A stretch of 64,000 nt of DNA from Streptomyces bambusae (GCF_020532645.1 NZ_JAJAUZ010000002.1:186001-250000); one strand, 5' to 3'. Counted from the stretch's first letter, positions 1 to 8,114 are shown. Notes: generated by a model not told the origin, from the sequence alone. A program made the numbers and translations.

Positions 1-279
1 GACGATCGCGTCACCGGCGACCTCCACGCGCAGTTCCATGCCCTCGACACCGGGCACGTAGATGCCGCCCAGGTCGACCCGGCCCTCGCCGGGGGCGCCG
101 ACCTCGGAGATGTCCCAGGGGCCGTCCGGCCGCGGGGCCGGCGGCAGGTTGATCCTGCGCGGCTCGCCGGAGGTCAGCCCGGTGAGCTCATCGGTGTCCT
201 CGGCAGCGACACCATCGACGACCTGCTCGGCCTCGTCGCTCCCGCTGACGGAGCTGTTCTTCTTGCGACGTCCGAACAC
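1..279 (-). CDS. DUF3710 family protein, N-terminal fragment
   Basis: The reading frame runs off the left edge, so only the first 93 codons are present. I placed the start at a GTG (277-279) because the peptide opens MFGRRKKNSSVSG, the usual basic start of actinobacterial DUF3710 proteins, and a GGAAGGA ribosome site lies about 9 bases upstream. The visible part continues with an acidic linker and then a conserved stretch containing INLPPAPRPDGPWDISEV. The gene begins one base after the dut stop codon, so it is almost certainly the last visible member of a thioesterase-dut-DUF3710 operon. The function of the family is unknown to me. The family call is by recognition of the N-terminus and of the dut neighbourhood. 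Confidence 0.8.
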   Translation of the reverse strand, partial: MFGRRKKNSSVSGSDEAEQVVDGVAAEDTDELTGLTSGEPRRINLPPAPRPDGPWDISEVGAPGEGRVDLGGIYVPGVEGMELRVEVAGDAIV

Positions 280-280
280 G

Positions 281-814
281 TCACTGTCCTTCCCGGTCGG
301 AGACGACCGAAGCGTAGCCAGTCCCACCCTGCTGCCCAGCGCCGGATCCGGCCACAGCCGCATGCCCGCCGGTTGACCCGAATCCCCCCTCGGCCCGTGC
401 CGAGCCGGGAAGTTCCGCCACCTCGTGGAAGCGCACCTTCTCGACCCGCTGGACAACCAGTTGGGCAATGCGGTCGAAGCGCTCGAACCGGACGCTTTCG
501 CGCGGGTCGAGGTTGACCACAATCACCTTGATCTCCCCACGGTACCCGGCATCCACCGTCCCTGGGGCATTCACGAGGGCGAGCCCGCACCGGGCGGCCA
601 GCCCGGAGCGCGGGTGCACGAAGGCCGCGTAGCCGTCGGGCAGGGCGATGGACACCCCGGTGGGGAGTACGGTCCGCTCTCCCGGCGCGAGTTCGGCGGC
701 CTGTGTGGTCACGAGGTCGCAGCCGGCGTCGCCGGGGTGGCCGTACGCCGGAATGGGGACCTCCGGGTCGACCCGGCGGATCAGTACGTCCACGGGGACG
801 TGGTTCTGGGACAT
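281..814 (-). CDS. dut: Deoxyuridine 5'-triphosphate nucleotidohydrolase (dUTPase)
   Basis: This 177-residue protein hydrolyses dUTP to dUMP and pyrophosphate. It keeps uracil out of DNA and supplies the dTMP precursor. The trimeric dUTPase motifs are all visible in order: DAGCDL near the N-terminus, HPRSGLAARCG, NAPGTVDAGYRGEI with the catalytic Asp, and the C-terminal GFGSTG that closes over the nucleotide. The C-terminus carries an extra Gly/Ala-rich tail of about 25 residues. The ATG start overlaps the stop of the upstream thioesterase by one base (TGATG), so the two are translationally coupled. A DUF3710 gene follows after one base. Together with tdk and nrdJ in this window it belongs to DNA-precursor metabolism. 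Confidence 0.97.
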   Translation of the reverse strand: MSQNHVPVDVLIRRVDPEVPIPAYGHPGDAGCDLVTTQAAELAPGERTVLPTGVSIALPDGYAAFVHPRSGLAARCGLALVNAPGTVDAGYRGEIKVIVVNLDPRESVRFERFDRIAQLVVQRVEKVRFHEVAELPGSARAEGGFGSTGGHAAVAGSGAGQQGGTGYASVVSDREGQ

Positions 815-1398
815 CAGGGGTTCACCTCGAAAGCACGTGCGCGCCTGACCTGGTCCGGGTCGGCCATGGCCGCCTGGATCTCCTCGGCCCGGCCGTTGTC
901 GATGAAGTGGTCGACCTTCACCTCGATGAAGAGGGCGTCCGCGCGGACCGCGACCGGGCCGTCGGGGCCGCCGATCCGGCCGACCGCCGTGGAGTAGATC
1001 TTGCGGCCGGCCACCGCCGTGACCCGGGCCTCCAGGTGCAGCACGGTGTCCACGGGGACGGGCCGCACGAAGTCGGTCTCCAGCCGGCCGGTCACCGCGA
1101 TCACCCGGAGCAGCCAGTTCAGGGAGCCGAGGGTCTCGTCGAGGGCCGTGGCCAGCACGCCGCCGTGGGCGAGCCCGGGGGCGCCCTGGTGGGCGGGCCG
1201 GACGGTGAACTCGGCGGTGACGCTCACGCCGTCGCCGGCCCGCGCCTCCAGGTGCAGCCCGTGGGGCTGGCCCTCGCCGCAGCCGAAGCAGTGCGCGTAG
1301 TGGGCACCGAGGAGCTCGCCCGGTGCCGGGGCGTCGGGGTGCCGGACGGGCGCGGTGGCATCGTCCGGGGGCGTCAAGGCCGTGTTTCGTCCACTCAC
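814..1398 (-). CDS. PaaI-family (hotdog) acyl-CoA thioesterase
   Basis: The protein is 194 residues with a single hotdog-fold thioesterase domain. The segment HGGVLATALDETLGSL has the conserved HGG...D/E pattern of PaaI-type thioesterases, preceded by CFGCG near residue 40. Hydrolysis of an acyl-CoA is therefore expected, but the substrate cannot be read from the sequence. I chose the GTG at 1396-1398 (VSGRNTALTPP) because more upstream in-frame codons run into the divergent DUF3093 promoter region and look non-coding. The stop overlaps the dut start by one base. The association with dut and DUF3710 is a conserved Streptomyces arrangement. The start is less certain than the family. Confidence 0.88.
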   Translation of the reverse strand: MSGRNTALTPPDDATAPVRHPDAPAPGELLGAHYAHCFGCGEGQPHGLHLEARAGDGVSVTAEFTVRPAHQGAPGLAHGGVLATALDETLGSLNWLLRVIAVTGRLETDFVRPVPVDTVLHLEARVTAVAGRKIYSTAVGRIGGPDGPVAVRADALFIEVKVDHFIDNGRAEEIQAAMADPDQVRRARAFEVNP

Positions 1399-1456
1399 AG
1401 GCGCAGACCTTACCCGCGCGGCTACCCGCCGGTCGCCCCGTGCCAAGCTTGGGGAC

Positions 1457-1936
1457 ATGCAGCTCCCCGCCTCGCACCACGACGAACGCCTGACCGCCCC
1501 GCGCTCCTGGTGGCTGATCGCCGCTCTCACGGGCGTCGCGTGCGCCCTGATGCTGCTGCCGCTGGGCACCCTGCCGCTGCTGGCCGGGCTGGTCGCGGGC
1601 ACCGGCCTGGCGGGGCTGCTGGTCAGCTCGTACGGGTCGGCACGGATCCGGGTGGTGGGCGGGGTACTGGCCGCCGGCGACGCCCGGATCCCGGTGACGG
1701 CACTGGGCGAGCCGGAGGTGCTGGACGCCGAGGAGGCGCGCGCCTGGCGCACGTACCGTGCGGACACCCGGGCGTTCATGCTGATGCGCAGCTACGTGCC
1801 GCAGGCGGTGCGGGCCGAGGTGACCGACCCCTCGGACCCGACTCCGTACGTGTACCTGTCGACGCGGCAGCCGCAGGCGCTGGCGGCCGCGCTGCGGGCG
1901 GCGCGGATCCCGCAGCAGGCGGACGGCCGGGCGTAG
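1457..1936 (+). CDS. DUF3093 family small membrane protein
   Basis: The protein has 159 residues and begins MQLPASHHDERLTAPRSWW, the typical opening of actinobacterial DUF3093 proteins. Residues about 20-60 form two closely spaced hydrophobic helices (WWLIAALTGVACALMLL and LPLLAGLVAGTGLAGLLV). A compact beta-rich soluble domain follows, with the conserved RADTRAFMLMRSYVPQAVRAEV and a C-terminal YLSTRQPQALAAAL. It is probably a membrane-anchored cytosolic domain; the function is unknown. It is divergent from the thioesterase-dut operon, with 58 bases between start codons, so the two promoters must overlap or face each other. A GGGGA ribosome site sits just before the ATG. Confidence 0.9.
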   Translation: MQLPASHHDERLTAPRSWWLIAALTGVACALMLLPLGTLPLLAGLVAGTGLAGLLVSSYGSARIRVVGGVLAAGDARIPVTALGEPEVLDAEEARAWRTYRADTRAFMLMRSYVPQAVRAEVTDPSDPTPYVYLSTRQPQALAAALRAARIPQQADGRA

Positions 1937-1969
1937 GGGCGGCCGCGGTCCGCGGTCTACTGGTCCGGG

Positions 1970-2917
1970 TCAGCCGGTCCGGTCCGCCGGGCCTTCGAGG
2001 GCCGGGCGGGGGCGGCCGGGGCCCGGCAGCGGGTCCGGGTGCCGGTCGAGCGGCGGCAGCTCCCCGAGGACGTCCCAGGGCACGGCCCGGTACCGCAGGT
2101 CGGCCTGGACCTTGAGGGCGAGCCGCTTGGTGTCGCGCCGGTTCATCAGGGCGCCCACCGCCGCGCCGACCATGAACGGCATCAGGTTCGGCAGGGTCCG
2201 GACCATGCGCTTCATGATCTGCTGGCGGAGTTCGCGCTTCATCCGGCCGCCGAGCGCCGCGTTGACGCTCGCGGGCCTGGTGACGTCGATGCCGCGCTCT
2301 TCGGTCCAGGCGGTGAGGTACGCCATGCTGCGCTCTTTGAGCGTGCCGGGCGGCCGCAGGCCGTAGACCTCGTGGAGTTCGGCTATCAGCTTCAGTTCGA
2401 CGGCCGCGACGCCGGTGATCTCGGCGGCGAGCTCGGCGGGCATGGCCGGCGGAACGGGCAGCATGGCTGCCGCGCCGATGCCGGCACCCACGGTCGAGCT
2501 GCTGTTGGCCGCGCCGGCGATCAGCTTGGCGGCCAGCTGGTCGGGACCGAGGCCGGGGAACTGGGCACGCAGGGTGGCGAGGTCCCGGACGGGGATGCGC
2601 GGGGCGACCTCGATGACGAGGTCTGCCAGGTGGGCGAGCCCCGCGCGGGCTCCTTCGCCGCCCTTGCGGACCCCGTGCACGACGGCGTCCACGGCCTTGT
2701 CGGCCTTGGCGCTTCGGTAGAGGCGACGCGCCCCGGACTTCAGCCGGGGCTCTGACGGCCTGTCGCCGCTGTCGCCTGCACCGGACCCTGCCGGTTCGGC
2801 GGAGGGCACGGAGAGGGCTTCCAGGCCCGTTTCCGGGCCCGTGCCGCCTTCATGCGCCTCCGCGGATCCCAGCTCCCTCCGGAAAGGTCGTTTCCGGAAC
2901 GGCGTCGAGCCTGCCAC
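1970..2917 (-). CDS. Uncharacterised protein, possibly EcsC-like
   Basis: This 315-residue protein is not one I can assign with certainty. The first 75 residues are low-complexity (Gly/Pro/Glu rich). From about residue 80 a helical domain follows, containing the glycine/alanine-rich segment SSSTVGAGIGAAAMLPVPP, then helices ending in ELHEVYGLRPPG, and later PFMVGAAVGALMNRRDT. This resembles the membrane-associating glycine-rich helices of EcsC-family proteins, but that is only a resemblance. The start is a GTG 7 bases after the DUF4193 stop with no obvious ribosome site, so translation may depend on coupling, or the true start may be internal. It is convergent with DUF3093. Confidence 0.7.
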   Translation of the reverse strand: MAGSTPFRKRPFRRELGSAEAHEGGTGPETGLEALSVPSAEPAGSGAGDSGDRPSEPRLKSGARRLYRSAKADKAVDAVVHGVRKGGEGARAGLAHLADLVIEVAPRIPVRDLATLRAQFPGLGPDQLAAKLIAGAANSSSTVGAGIGAAAMLPVPPAMPAELAAEITGVAAVELKLIAELHEVYGLRPPGTLKERSMAYLTAWTEERGIDVTRPASVNAALGGRMKRELRQQIMKRMVRTLPNLMPFMVGAAVGALMNRRDTKRLALKVQADLRYRAVPWDVLGELPPLDRHPDPLPGPGRPRPALEGPADRTG

Positions 2918-2924
2918 GGCGTCG

Positions 2925-3221
2925 TCAGTCGCAGTCGACGCAGATGGGCTGGCCGTTCTTCTCGCGGGCCAGCTGGCTGCGGTGGTGCACCAGGAAGCAG
3001 CTCATGCAGGTGAACTCGTCGGCCTGCTTCGGCAGCACCCGGACGGCCAGCTCCTCGTTGGAGAGGTCCGCACCCGGCAGCTCCATGCCCTCGACGGCTT
3101 CGAACTCGTCCATCTCGATGTTCGAGTTGGACTTGTCGCTGCGCCGGGCCTTCAGCTCTTCAAGGCTGTCGTTGTCGACGTCGTCGTCGGTCTTGCGTGG
3201 GGTGTCGTAATCCGTTGCCAT
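2925..3221 (-). CDS. DUF4193 family zinc-binding protein
   Basis: The 98-residue protein starts MATDYDTPRKTDDDV. It has an acidic N-terminal half, then a C-terminal zinc-ribbon-like region with CMSCF and CVDCD plus HH between them. The ligand set C-x2-C...C-x2-C predicts one bound zinc. This is a recognised actinobacterial family (DUF4193) of unknown function that is highly conserved in length and Cys positions. It probably acts as a small nucleic-acid- or protein-binding factor, which is inference from the zinc ribbon alone. A GGGGGAG ribosome site precedes the ATG. Its own promoter should lie in the 400-base gap upstream. Confidence 0.92.
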   Translation of the reverse strand: MATDYDTPRKTDDDVDNDSLEELKARRSDKSNSNIEMDEFEAVEGMELPGADLSNEELAVRVLPKQADEFTCMSCFLVHHRSQLAREKNGQPICVDCD

Positions 3222-3627
3222 GTTCGCTCTCCCCCTCTGGGTGTTAGCGGTGTCTCAGCGCACGTAACGCGCGAGAGGCCGGACTTGTGCCCGACCTGAG
3301 GCGGAGATTTTGCCTCACATCAAGGTCTGTTACTGAATCGACACCCAGCCGCACGCCTGAAGGGGCGATCGGCTGGGATGGCGAACGGGACCGTACACGG
3401 TCCCGCGGTCGTGGTGCACGGGCGCCACCCCGTGTATTTTCCGCCTTTCAAGGAGCCGGAAACCCGGACTTTCCCGGGCTTTCCGGCCCCTTGGGGATCA
3501 CGGAACGTGCATGCGCGGGCACTCGGAACTGTGATCGATCACACATGAACCGACATTGGGCAAGTGTGGCAGATTTCGCCCGAAGCGAATATCCCGGCCA
3601 ACTCGGACACGCCCCGCCGACCGCCGC
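3222..3627. other. Intergenic region upstream of DUF4193, downstream of cutS
   Basis: No credible gene is visible in these 406 bases. The region is less GC-rich than its surroundings. It contains a TGAGGC-N9-GCCTCA inverted repeat at 3297-3317 and a perfect 14-bp palindrome at 3530-3543 (listed separately). The DUF4193 promoter must be here, but I could not pick -35/-10 boxes with confidence. Confidence 0.6.
3530..3543. promoter_or_regulatory. Perfect 14-bp palindrome TGTGATCGATCACA
   Basis: The sequence is identical to its reverse complement. The half-site TGTGA recalls Crp/Fnr-family operators, but the spacing (TGTGA-N4-TCACA) is two bases shorter than the classical N6. It lies about 85 bases after the cutS stop and about 310 bases upstream of DUF4193. 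Its role is unknown. Confidence 0.4.
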
Positions 3628-4872
3628 TCAGAGCGGCAGCGTGACACGCATCACCAGGCCACCGCCCTCGCGCGGCACCGCGGCGATCCGTCCGCCGTGC
3701 GCCCGGGCGACCGATCTGGCGATCGACAGGCCGAGTCCGACGCCCTTGTCACTGCCCGTGCGCTCGGTCCGCAGCCGCCGGAACGGCTCGAACAGATTGT
3801 CGATCTCGTACGCGGGAACCACCGGTCCCGTGTTCGACACCATCAGCACCGCCTGGCCGTGCTGCGCCTCGGTGGTGACCTCGACCCAGCCGCCTTCCGG
3901 AACGTTGTACCGCACGGCGTTCTGGACCAGGTTCAGGGCGATCCGCTCCAGCAGCACGCCGTTGCCCTGGACCACGGCCGGCGCCCGCTCGCCGCGGATC
4001 TCCACGCCCTTCGCCTCGGCCTCCGACCGCGCCTGGTCGATGGCCCGCGAGGCCACCTCCGCCAGGTCGACGGGCTTGCGCTCCACGATCTGGTTGTCGC
4101 TGCGGGCGAGCAGCAGCAGGCCCTCCACGAGCTGCTCGCTGCGCTCGTTGGTGGCCAGCAGCGTCCTGCCGAGCTGCTGGAGCTCCACGGGCGCCGCCGG
4201 GTCCGAGAGGTGCACCTCCAGCAGCGTGCGGTTGATCGCCAGCGGGGTGCGCAGCTCGTGCGAGGCGTTCCCGACGAACCGCTGCTGGGCCGTGAAGGCC
4301 CGCTCCAGCCGGTCGAGCATCTCGTCGAAGGTGTCCGCGAGCTCCTTCAGCTCGTCGTCCGGCCCGTCCAGCTCGATCCGCCGGGTCAGGTCCGAGCCGA
4401 CCACCCGGCGGGCGGTACGGGTGATCTTCCCGAGCGGGGAGAGCACCCGGCCGGCCATCGCGTAGCCGAAGGCGAAGGCGATGATGCTCAGGCCCAGCAG
4501 GGCCATCAGCGAGCGGCTGAGCAGGTCGTCCAGCGCGTGCTTGCGCTGGGTGTCCATGCACGCGGCGATGGCCGAGTTGAACTGCTCGATGCTCTGGTCC
4601 CCGGCGACGCCGGGACAGGTCGAACTGGTCACCGTGATCTTGGTCCCGGACACGATCCGGAACGGCGGCGAGCTGCCGACGTGCAGGGCCTGGGCCGCGA
4701 GCAGGTAGATGATCGAGAGCAGCAGGATGCCGGCGATCAGGAACATGCCGCCGTACAGCAGCGTGAGCCGTATCCGGATGGTCGGCCGCAGCCACGGGAA
4801 CGGGCTTTCGACCTGGGCCGGGTCCCAGGTCGGTTTCGGCGGCGCCGACGGGGGCGGCGGTGTGGTGGCCAC
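3628..4872 (-). CDS. cutS: Two-component sensor histidine kinase CutS
   Basis: This 414-residue membrane kinase partners CutR. Residues 38-62 form the first membrane helix. The extracellular loop (about 63-118) carries exactly two cysteines, Cys86 and Cys105, which fit the conserved redox-sensing Cys pair described for Streptomyces CutS. A second helix (LMALLGLSIIAFAFGYAMAG) leads to a HAMP domain, the H-box NASHELRTPL, then the N-box (NLVQNAVRYNV) and GVGLGLSIA glycine box of the ATPase domain. The GTG start (VATTPPPPS) lies 5 bases after the cutR stop, so the two genes form an operon. CutRS was first linked to copper/melanin phenotypes and more recently to extracellular protein-folding stress; the ligand cannot be read here. 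Confidence 0.92.
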   Translation of the reverse strand: MATTPPPPSAPPKPTWDPAQVESPFPWLRPTIRIRLTLLYGGMFLIAGILLLSIIYLLAAQALHVGSSPPFRIVSGTKITVTSSTCPGVAGDQSIEQFNSAIAACMDTQRKHALDDLLSRSLMALLGLSIIAFAFGYAMAGRVLSPLGKITRTARRVVGSDLTRRIELDGPDDELKELADTFDEMLDRLERAFTAQQRFVGNASHELRTPLAINRTLLEVHLSDPAAPVELQQLGRTLLATNERSEQLVEGLLLLARSDNQIVERKPVDLAEVASRAIDQARSEAEAKGVEIRGERAPAVVQGNGVLLERIALNLVQNAVRYNVPEGGWVEVTTEAQHGQAVLMVSNTGPVVPAYEIDNLFEPFRRLRTERTGSDKGVGLGLSIARSVARAHGGRIAAVPREGGGLVMRVTLPL

Positions 4873-4877
4873 CCGCG

Positions 4878-5531
4878 TCAGATCCGGTAGCCCGAGCCGG
4901 GCACGGTCACGATGACGGGCGGCTCGCCCAGCTTCCGGCGCAGGGTCATGACGGTGACGCGCACCACGTTGGTGAACGGGTCGGTGTTCTCGTCCCAGGC
5001 CTTCTCCAGCAGCTGCTCCGCCGAGACGACGGTGCCCTCGCTGCGCATGAGGACCTCCAGCACGGCGAACTCCTTGGGCGCGAGCTGCACCTCCTTGCCG
5101 TCCCGGAACACCTCGCGGCGGTTGGGGTCCAGCTTGATGCCGGCCCGCTCCAGGACGGGCGGCAGCGCCACGGTGGTGCGCCGGCCCAGGGCCCGGACGC
5201 GGGCCGTCAGCTCGCTGAACGCGAACGGCTTGGGCAGGTAGTCGTCCGCGCCCAGCTCCAGGCCCTCCACGCGGTCGCTGACGTCGCCGGAGGCGGTCAG
5301 CATCAGGACGCGGGTGGGCATGCCCAGCTCGACGATCTTCCGGCAGACGTCGTCGCCGTGGACCAGCGGGAGGTCGCGGTCCAGCACCACCACGTCGTAG
5401 TCGTTGACCCCGACGCGCTCCAGGGCGGCCGCGCCGTCGTACACGACGTCGACGGCCATCGCCTCCCGGCGCAGTCCGGTGGCCACCGCATCGGCGAGCA
5501 GCTGCTCGTCCTCGACGACGAGTACGCGCAC
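4878..5531 (-). CDS. cutR: OmpR-family response regulator CutR
   Basis: The 217-residue regulator has an N-terminal receiver domain with acidic residues Glu7/Asp8, the phospho-acceptor Asp51 in VVVLDRDLP, the Thr of MLTASG, and Lys in LPKPF. A C-terminal winged-helix DNA-binding domain of OmpR/PhoB type ends in TVPGSGYRI. I chose the GTG at 5529-5531 (VRVLVVEDE) because receiver domains begin there and AGGAAGGA lies about 9 bases upstream. The long upstream extension of the open frame has no family support. The gene is the first of the cutR-cutS operon and is divergent from a small unknown gene at 5799, with about 270 bases of shared regulatory space between. Confidence 0.94.
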   Translation of the reverse strand: MRVLVVEDEQLLADAVATGLRREAMAVDVVYDGAAALERVGVNDYDVVVLDRDLPLVHGDDVCRKIVELGMPTRVLMLTASGDVSDRVEGLELGADDYLPKPFAFSELTARVRALGRRTTVALPPVLERAGIKLDPNRREVFRDGKEVQLAPKEFAVLEVLMRSEGTVVSAEQLLEKAWDENTDPFTNVVRVTVMTLRRKLGEPPVIVTVPGSGYRI

Positions 5532-5798
5532 GTCGATTTCCTTCCTCGTAGCCCATCGGGCGGGGTGTTGTCGGGTGCCCGGAGCGGTCCGCGGACGGTC
5601 CGCGGGCAGTCCCCTGAGCCCTCCCATCCTGCCGGTTTCGGCCGTAAACCGGCTGTAAGACGACCTTTCCCGGTGGAGGCGAGGATTCCCGGGCCGGGCG
5701 AGGTTTCTGGGTCCCGGGAGGCGGGGAGGACGAGATCACGCCCTCAACCACCCCCGTAGAGCGGCGTGCCATGCCCCGGCCGAGAAGGAGGCGCATCC

Positions 5799-5966
5799 AT
5801 GGACGCATTCACGGCAGGTCTGCTGCAGCGCATCAAGACCGCGGAGTCCGACCTCACACGGGCGCGCGAGACCGGTGACGACTTCCTGGCGGAGGTCGAA
5901 CAGGCGGAGCTGGAGGATCTGCACCGCCTGGCAGCCGAACACGGCGTCGCCGTGTCCGCCGCCTGA
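5799..5966 (+). CDS. Small acidic helical protein, unknown function
   Basis: The 55-residue peptide MDAFTAGLLQRIKTAESDL... is predicted to be one long helix or helical hairpin, with heptad-like spacing of Leu/Ile and many Glu/Arg residues. The start at ATG 5799 is supported by a strong AAGGAGG ribosome site 5 bases upstream; the in-frame ATG 33 bases earlier lacks one. A strong hairpin terminator begins 8 bases after the stop, so this is a complete single-gene unit. It is divergent from cutR. I recognise it as part of the conserved Streptomyces gene order here but do not know its function. Confidence 0.8.
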   Translation: MDAFTAGLLQRIKTAESDLTRARETGDDFLAEVEQAELEDLHRLAAEHGVAVSAA

Positions 5967-5973
5967 CCCGACC

Positions 5974-6015
5974 ACGAGGGCCCCGGACCGCCTGCGGGCG
6001 GTCCGGGGCCCTCGT
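5974..6015. terminator. Bidirectional hairpin terminator
   Basis: A perfect 19-bp stem (5974-5992 with 5997-6015) closes a TGCG tetraloop. It lies between the convergent 55-residue gene and the suhB-like gene, so it can end transcripts from both sides. No clear T-tract follows, as is common in Streptomyces. Confidence 0.85.
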
Positions 6016-6042
6016 CATGCGGCCGCCGGGGTGCAGCGGGCG

Positions 6043-6846
6043 TCAGTCGTGCCAGGCCCCGGCCTCGTCCAGCAGCTGCGTCAGGGGGCCGAAGACCGCC
6101 GGGGTGGCCGCCACGGCCAGTTCGCCCGAGGCCGGCTCGCCGGGCCGGCCGCCGGTCCGCGCACCCGCCTCACGGGCGATCAGCTCCCCCGCCGCCAGGT
6201 CCCAGGGGTGCAGCCCGCGCTCGTAGTAGCCGTCCAGCCGGCCCGCGGCCACGTCGCACAGGTCCACGGCCGCCGAGCCGCTCCGCCGGATGTCCCGTAC
6301 CCGGGGGACCAGCCGCTGCGCCACGTCCGCCTGGTGGCTGCGGACGGCGTGCACGTAGTTGAAGCCGGTGGCCACCAGGGCCTGGTCCAGCGGCGCGGCC
6401 GCCCGGCAGCGCAGCGGCCCGCCGCCGGCCAGCCAGGCTCCGCCGCCGCGCACCGCGTGGTACGTCTCCCCCCGCATCGGCACGGCGACCACTCCGGTCA
6501 CGGTCTCGCCGTGGTATTCGGCGGCGATGGACACCGCCCAGGAGGGGAGCCCGTAGAGGTAGTTCACGGTGCCGTCGAGCGGGTCGACGACCCAGCGGAC
6601 GCCGGTGGTACCGGACCGGCTCGCGCCCTCCTCGCCGAGCAGGCCGTCGTCGGGCCGGTGCTCGGCCAGGAAGCCGGTGATGAGCTTCTCGGCGGCGATG
6701 TCCATCTCGGTGACGACGTCGATCGGGCTGGACTTGGTGGCGGCCACCCCGAGGTCGGCGGGGCGCCCGTCGCGCAGCAGCTCCCCGGCCTGCCGGGCGG
6801 CCTCCAGGGCGAGCCCGAGCAGCTCGGCGGTCAGCGGATCGGTCAC
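6043..6846 (-). CDS. suhB: Inositol monophosphatase family protein (SuhB-like)
   Basis: This 267-residue enzyme belongs to the Mg-dependent, lithium-sensitive phosphatase family that removes phosphate from myo-inositol-1-phosphate and related sugars. The metal-binding motifs are present: DVVTEMD, GEEG, the signature VVDPLDGTVNYLYG, and C-terminal HPWDLAAGELIAREAG. The GTG start (VTDPLTAELL) has a GAGGAGA ribosome site. It lies 41 bases downstream of hemH on the same strand, so hemH-suhB is probably one transcript. Inositol phosphatases feed mycothiol and phosphatidylinositol synthesis in actinomycetes. The exact substrate is not decided by sequence. Confidence 0.9.
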   Translation of the reverse strand: MTDPLTAELLGLALEAARQAGELLRDGRPADLGVAATKSSPIDVVTEMDIAAEKLITGFLAEHRPDDGLLGEEGASRSGTTGVRWVVDPLDGTVNYLYGLPSWAVSIAAEYHGETVTGVVAVPMRGETYHAVRGGGAWLAGGGPLRCRAAAPLDQALVATGFNYVHAVRSHQADVAQRLVPRVRDIRRSGSAAVDLCDVAAGRLDGYYERGLHPWDLAAGELIAREAGARTGGRPGEPASGELAVAATPAVFGPLTQLLDEAGAWHD

Positions 6847-6887
6847 GGGTTCGGTCTCCTCGGTGCTGGTACTGCGGCGGCGCCGGT

Positions 6888-8033
6888 TCAGGCGTACGGG
6901 CTGTCGGCGCCCGCGGCGGCGGGGCGCGGGGCGCGGGCGGGGCAGCAGCCGACCGGGCAGAGGTCGTGGCTCTGGCCCAGGGTGCCGACCCAGCACTCCT
7001 CGGGGCGCTCGCCGCGCTCGCGGGCGGCGCGTTCCAGGACCAGCTCGCGGACCGCCGCGGCGAACCGCGGGTCGGCGCCGACGGTGGCCGAGCGGACGAC
7101 CGGCAGGCCGAGTCCGGCGGCCTTGGCGGCGGCCTCGGTGTCGAGGTCGTAGAGGACCTCCATGTGGTCCGAGACGAAGCCGATGGGCACCATCACGGCC
7201 GCGGGGACGCCGTCGGCGTGCGCGGCCTCCAGGTGGTCGCAGATGTCCGGCTCCAGCCAGGGGATGTGCGGGGCGCCGCTGCGGGACTGGTAGACGAGCT
7301 GCCAGGGGTGGGCGGTGCCGGTCTCCTGGGCCACCCGGTCCGCGATCACCCGGGCGACGTCGAGGTGCTGCTTGACGTAGGCGCCGCCGGAGCCGTCGTC
7401 GGTGTGGTCTCCGGCCGGTCCGGAGGTGTCCGCGGCGGCGGTGGGGATGGAGTGCGTGGTGAAGACCAGGTGGGCCTTCTCGCGGACGTCCGCCGGCAGC
7501 GCGGCCAGCGCCGCCGTCACCCCGTCGATCATCGGCTCGACGAAGCCGGGGTGGTTGAAGTAGTGCCGCAGCTTGTCCACGCGGGGCCGGTCGAGCCCCT
7601 CCGCCTCCAGGGCGGCCAGGGAGTCGGCGAGGTTCTCGCGGTACTGGCGGCAGCCGGAGTACGAGGCGTACGCGCTGGTGGCGAGCACGGCGATGCGGCG
7701 GTGGCCGTCCCGGACCATGTCGCGGAGGGTGTCGGTCAGGTACGGGGCCCAGTTCCGGTTCCCCCAGTAGACCGGCAGGTCCAGGCCGTTCTCGGCGAAG
7801 TCCGCGCGCAGGGCGGCGAGCAGTTCGCGGTTCTGCTCGTTGATGGGGCTGACCCCGCCGAACCCGAAGTAGTGCTGTCCGACCTCCTTCAGGCGCTCGC
7901 GCGGGATGCCGCGGCCGCGGGTGACGTTCTCCAGGAAGGGCACCACGTCGTCGGGGCCCTCCGGGCCTCCGAAGGAGAGCAGCAACAGGGCGTCGTAGGG
8001 ACGGGCGGCGGACTGATCACGCAGGTCTGGCAT
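6888..8033 (-). CDS. hemH: Ferrochelatase (coproporphyrin ferrochelatase type)
   Basis: The 381-residue enzyme inserts Fe(II) into a porphyrin. In actinobacteria this is coproporphyrin III in the coproporphyrin-dependent haem pathway, so the name cpfC also applies. The catalytic His194 lies in VFTTHSIPT and the conserved Glu292 in [11 protein letters not shown]. Cys128 (YSGCRQY) together with the C-terminal Cys347, Cys359, Cys363 and Cys364 fit the [2Fe-2S] ligand set typical of actinobacterial enzymes. It heads a probable operon with suhB. Its 5' region faces a divergent MFS transporter across 155 bases holding an iron-box-like operator, so control by iron is possible for one or both genes. 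Confidence 0.96.
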   Translation of the reverse strand: MPDLRDQSAARPYDALLLLSFGGPEGPDDVVPFLENVTRGRGIPRERLKEVGQHYFGFGGVSPINEQNRELLAALRADFAENGLDLPVYWGNRNWAPYLTDTLRDMVRDGHRRIAVLATSAYASYSGCRQYRENLADSLAALEAEGLDRPRVDKLRHYFNHPGFVEPMIDGVTAALAALPADVREKAHLVFTTHSIPTAAADTSGPAGDHTDDGSGGAYVKQHLDVARVIADRVAQETGTAHPWQLVYQSRSGAPHIPWLEPDICDHLEAAHADGVPAAVMVPIGFVSDHMEVLYDLDTEAAAKAAGLGLPVVRSATVGADPRFAAAVRELVLERAARERGERPEECWVGTLGQSHDLCPVGCCPARAPRPAAAGADSPYA

Positions 8034-8085
8034 GACCGGAATCCTGCCACCCGGGGCGCACGGGCGGTAACCGGCGCTGCTCCGC

Positions 8086-8114
8086 GAGACAGGTAAGGTC
8101 TACCTAACTTATCT
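8086..8114 (+). promoter_or_regulatory. Candidate promoter of the MFS gene
   Basis: GAGACA (8086-8091) and TTATCT (8109-8114) are separated by 17 bases and match the -35/-10 pattern of the housekeeping sigma factor moderately well. The iron-box-like palindrome at 8089-8107 fills the spacer, an ideal position for repression. Confidence 0.45.
8089..8107. promoter_or_regulatory. Iron box (DmdR1/IdeR-type operator)
   Basis: ACAGGTAAGGTCTACCTAA matches the consensus TWAGGTTAGSCTWACCTWA at 14 of 19 positions, including both AGGT/ACCT half-sites. It lies between divergent hemH and the MFS exporter gene. DmdR1/IdeR proteins bind such boxes with Fe(II) and usually repress iron-acquisition genes. Confidence 0.6.

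Noticed and set aside
703..2115. Long plus-strand open frame of 470 codons opposite the dut/thioesterase genes
   Set aside because: It is a GC-rich shadow of the minus-strand genes. The peptide is Arg/Gly/Pro repeats with no family motif, while the opposite strand gives clear dUTPase and hotdog proteins.
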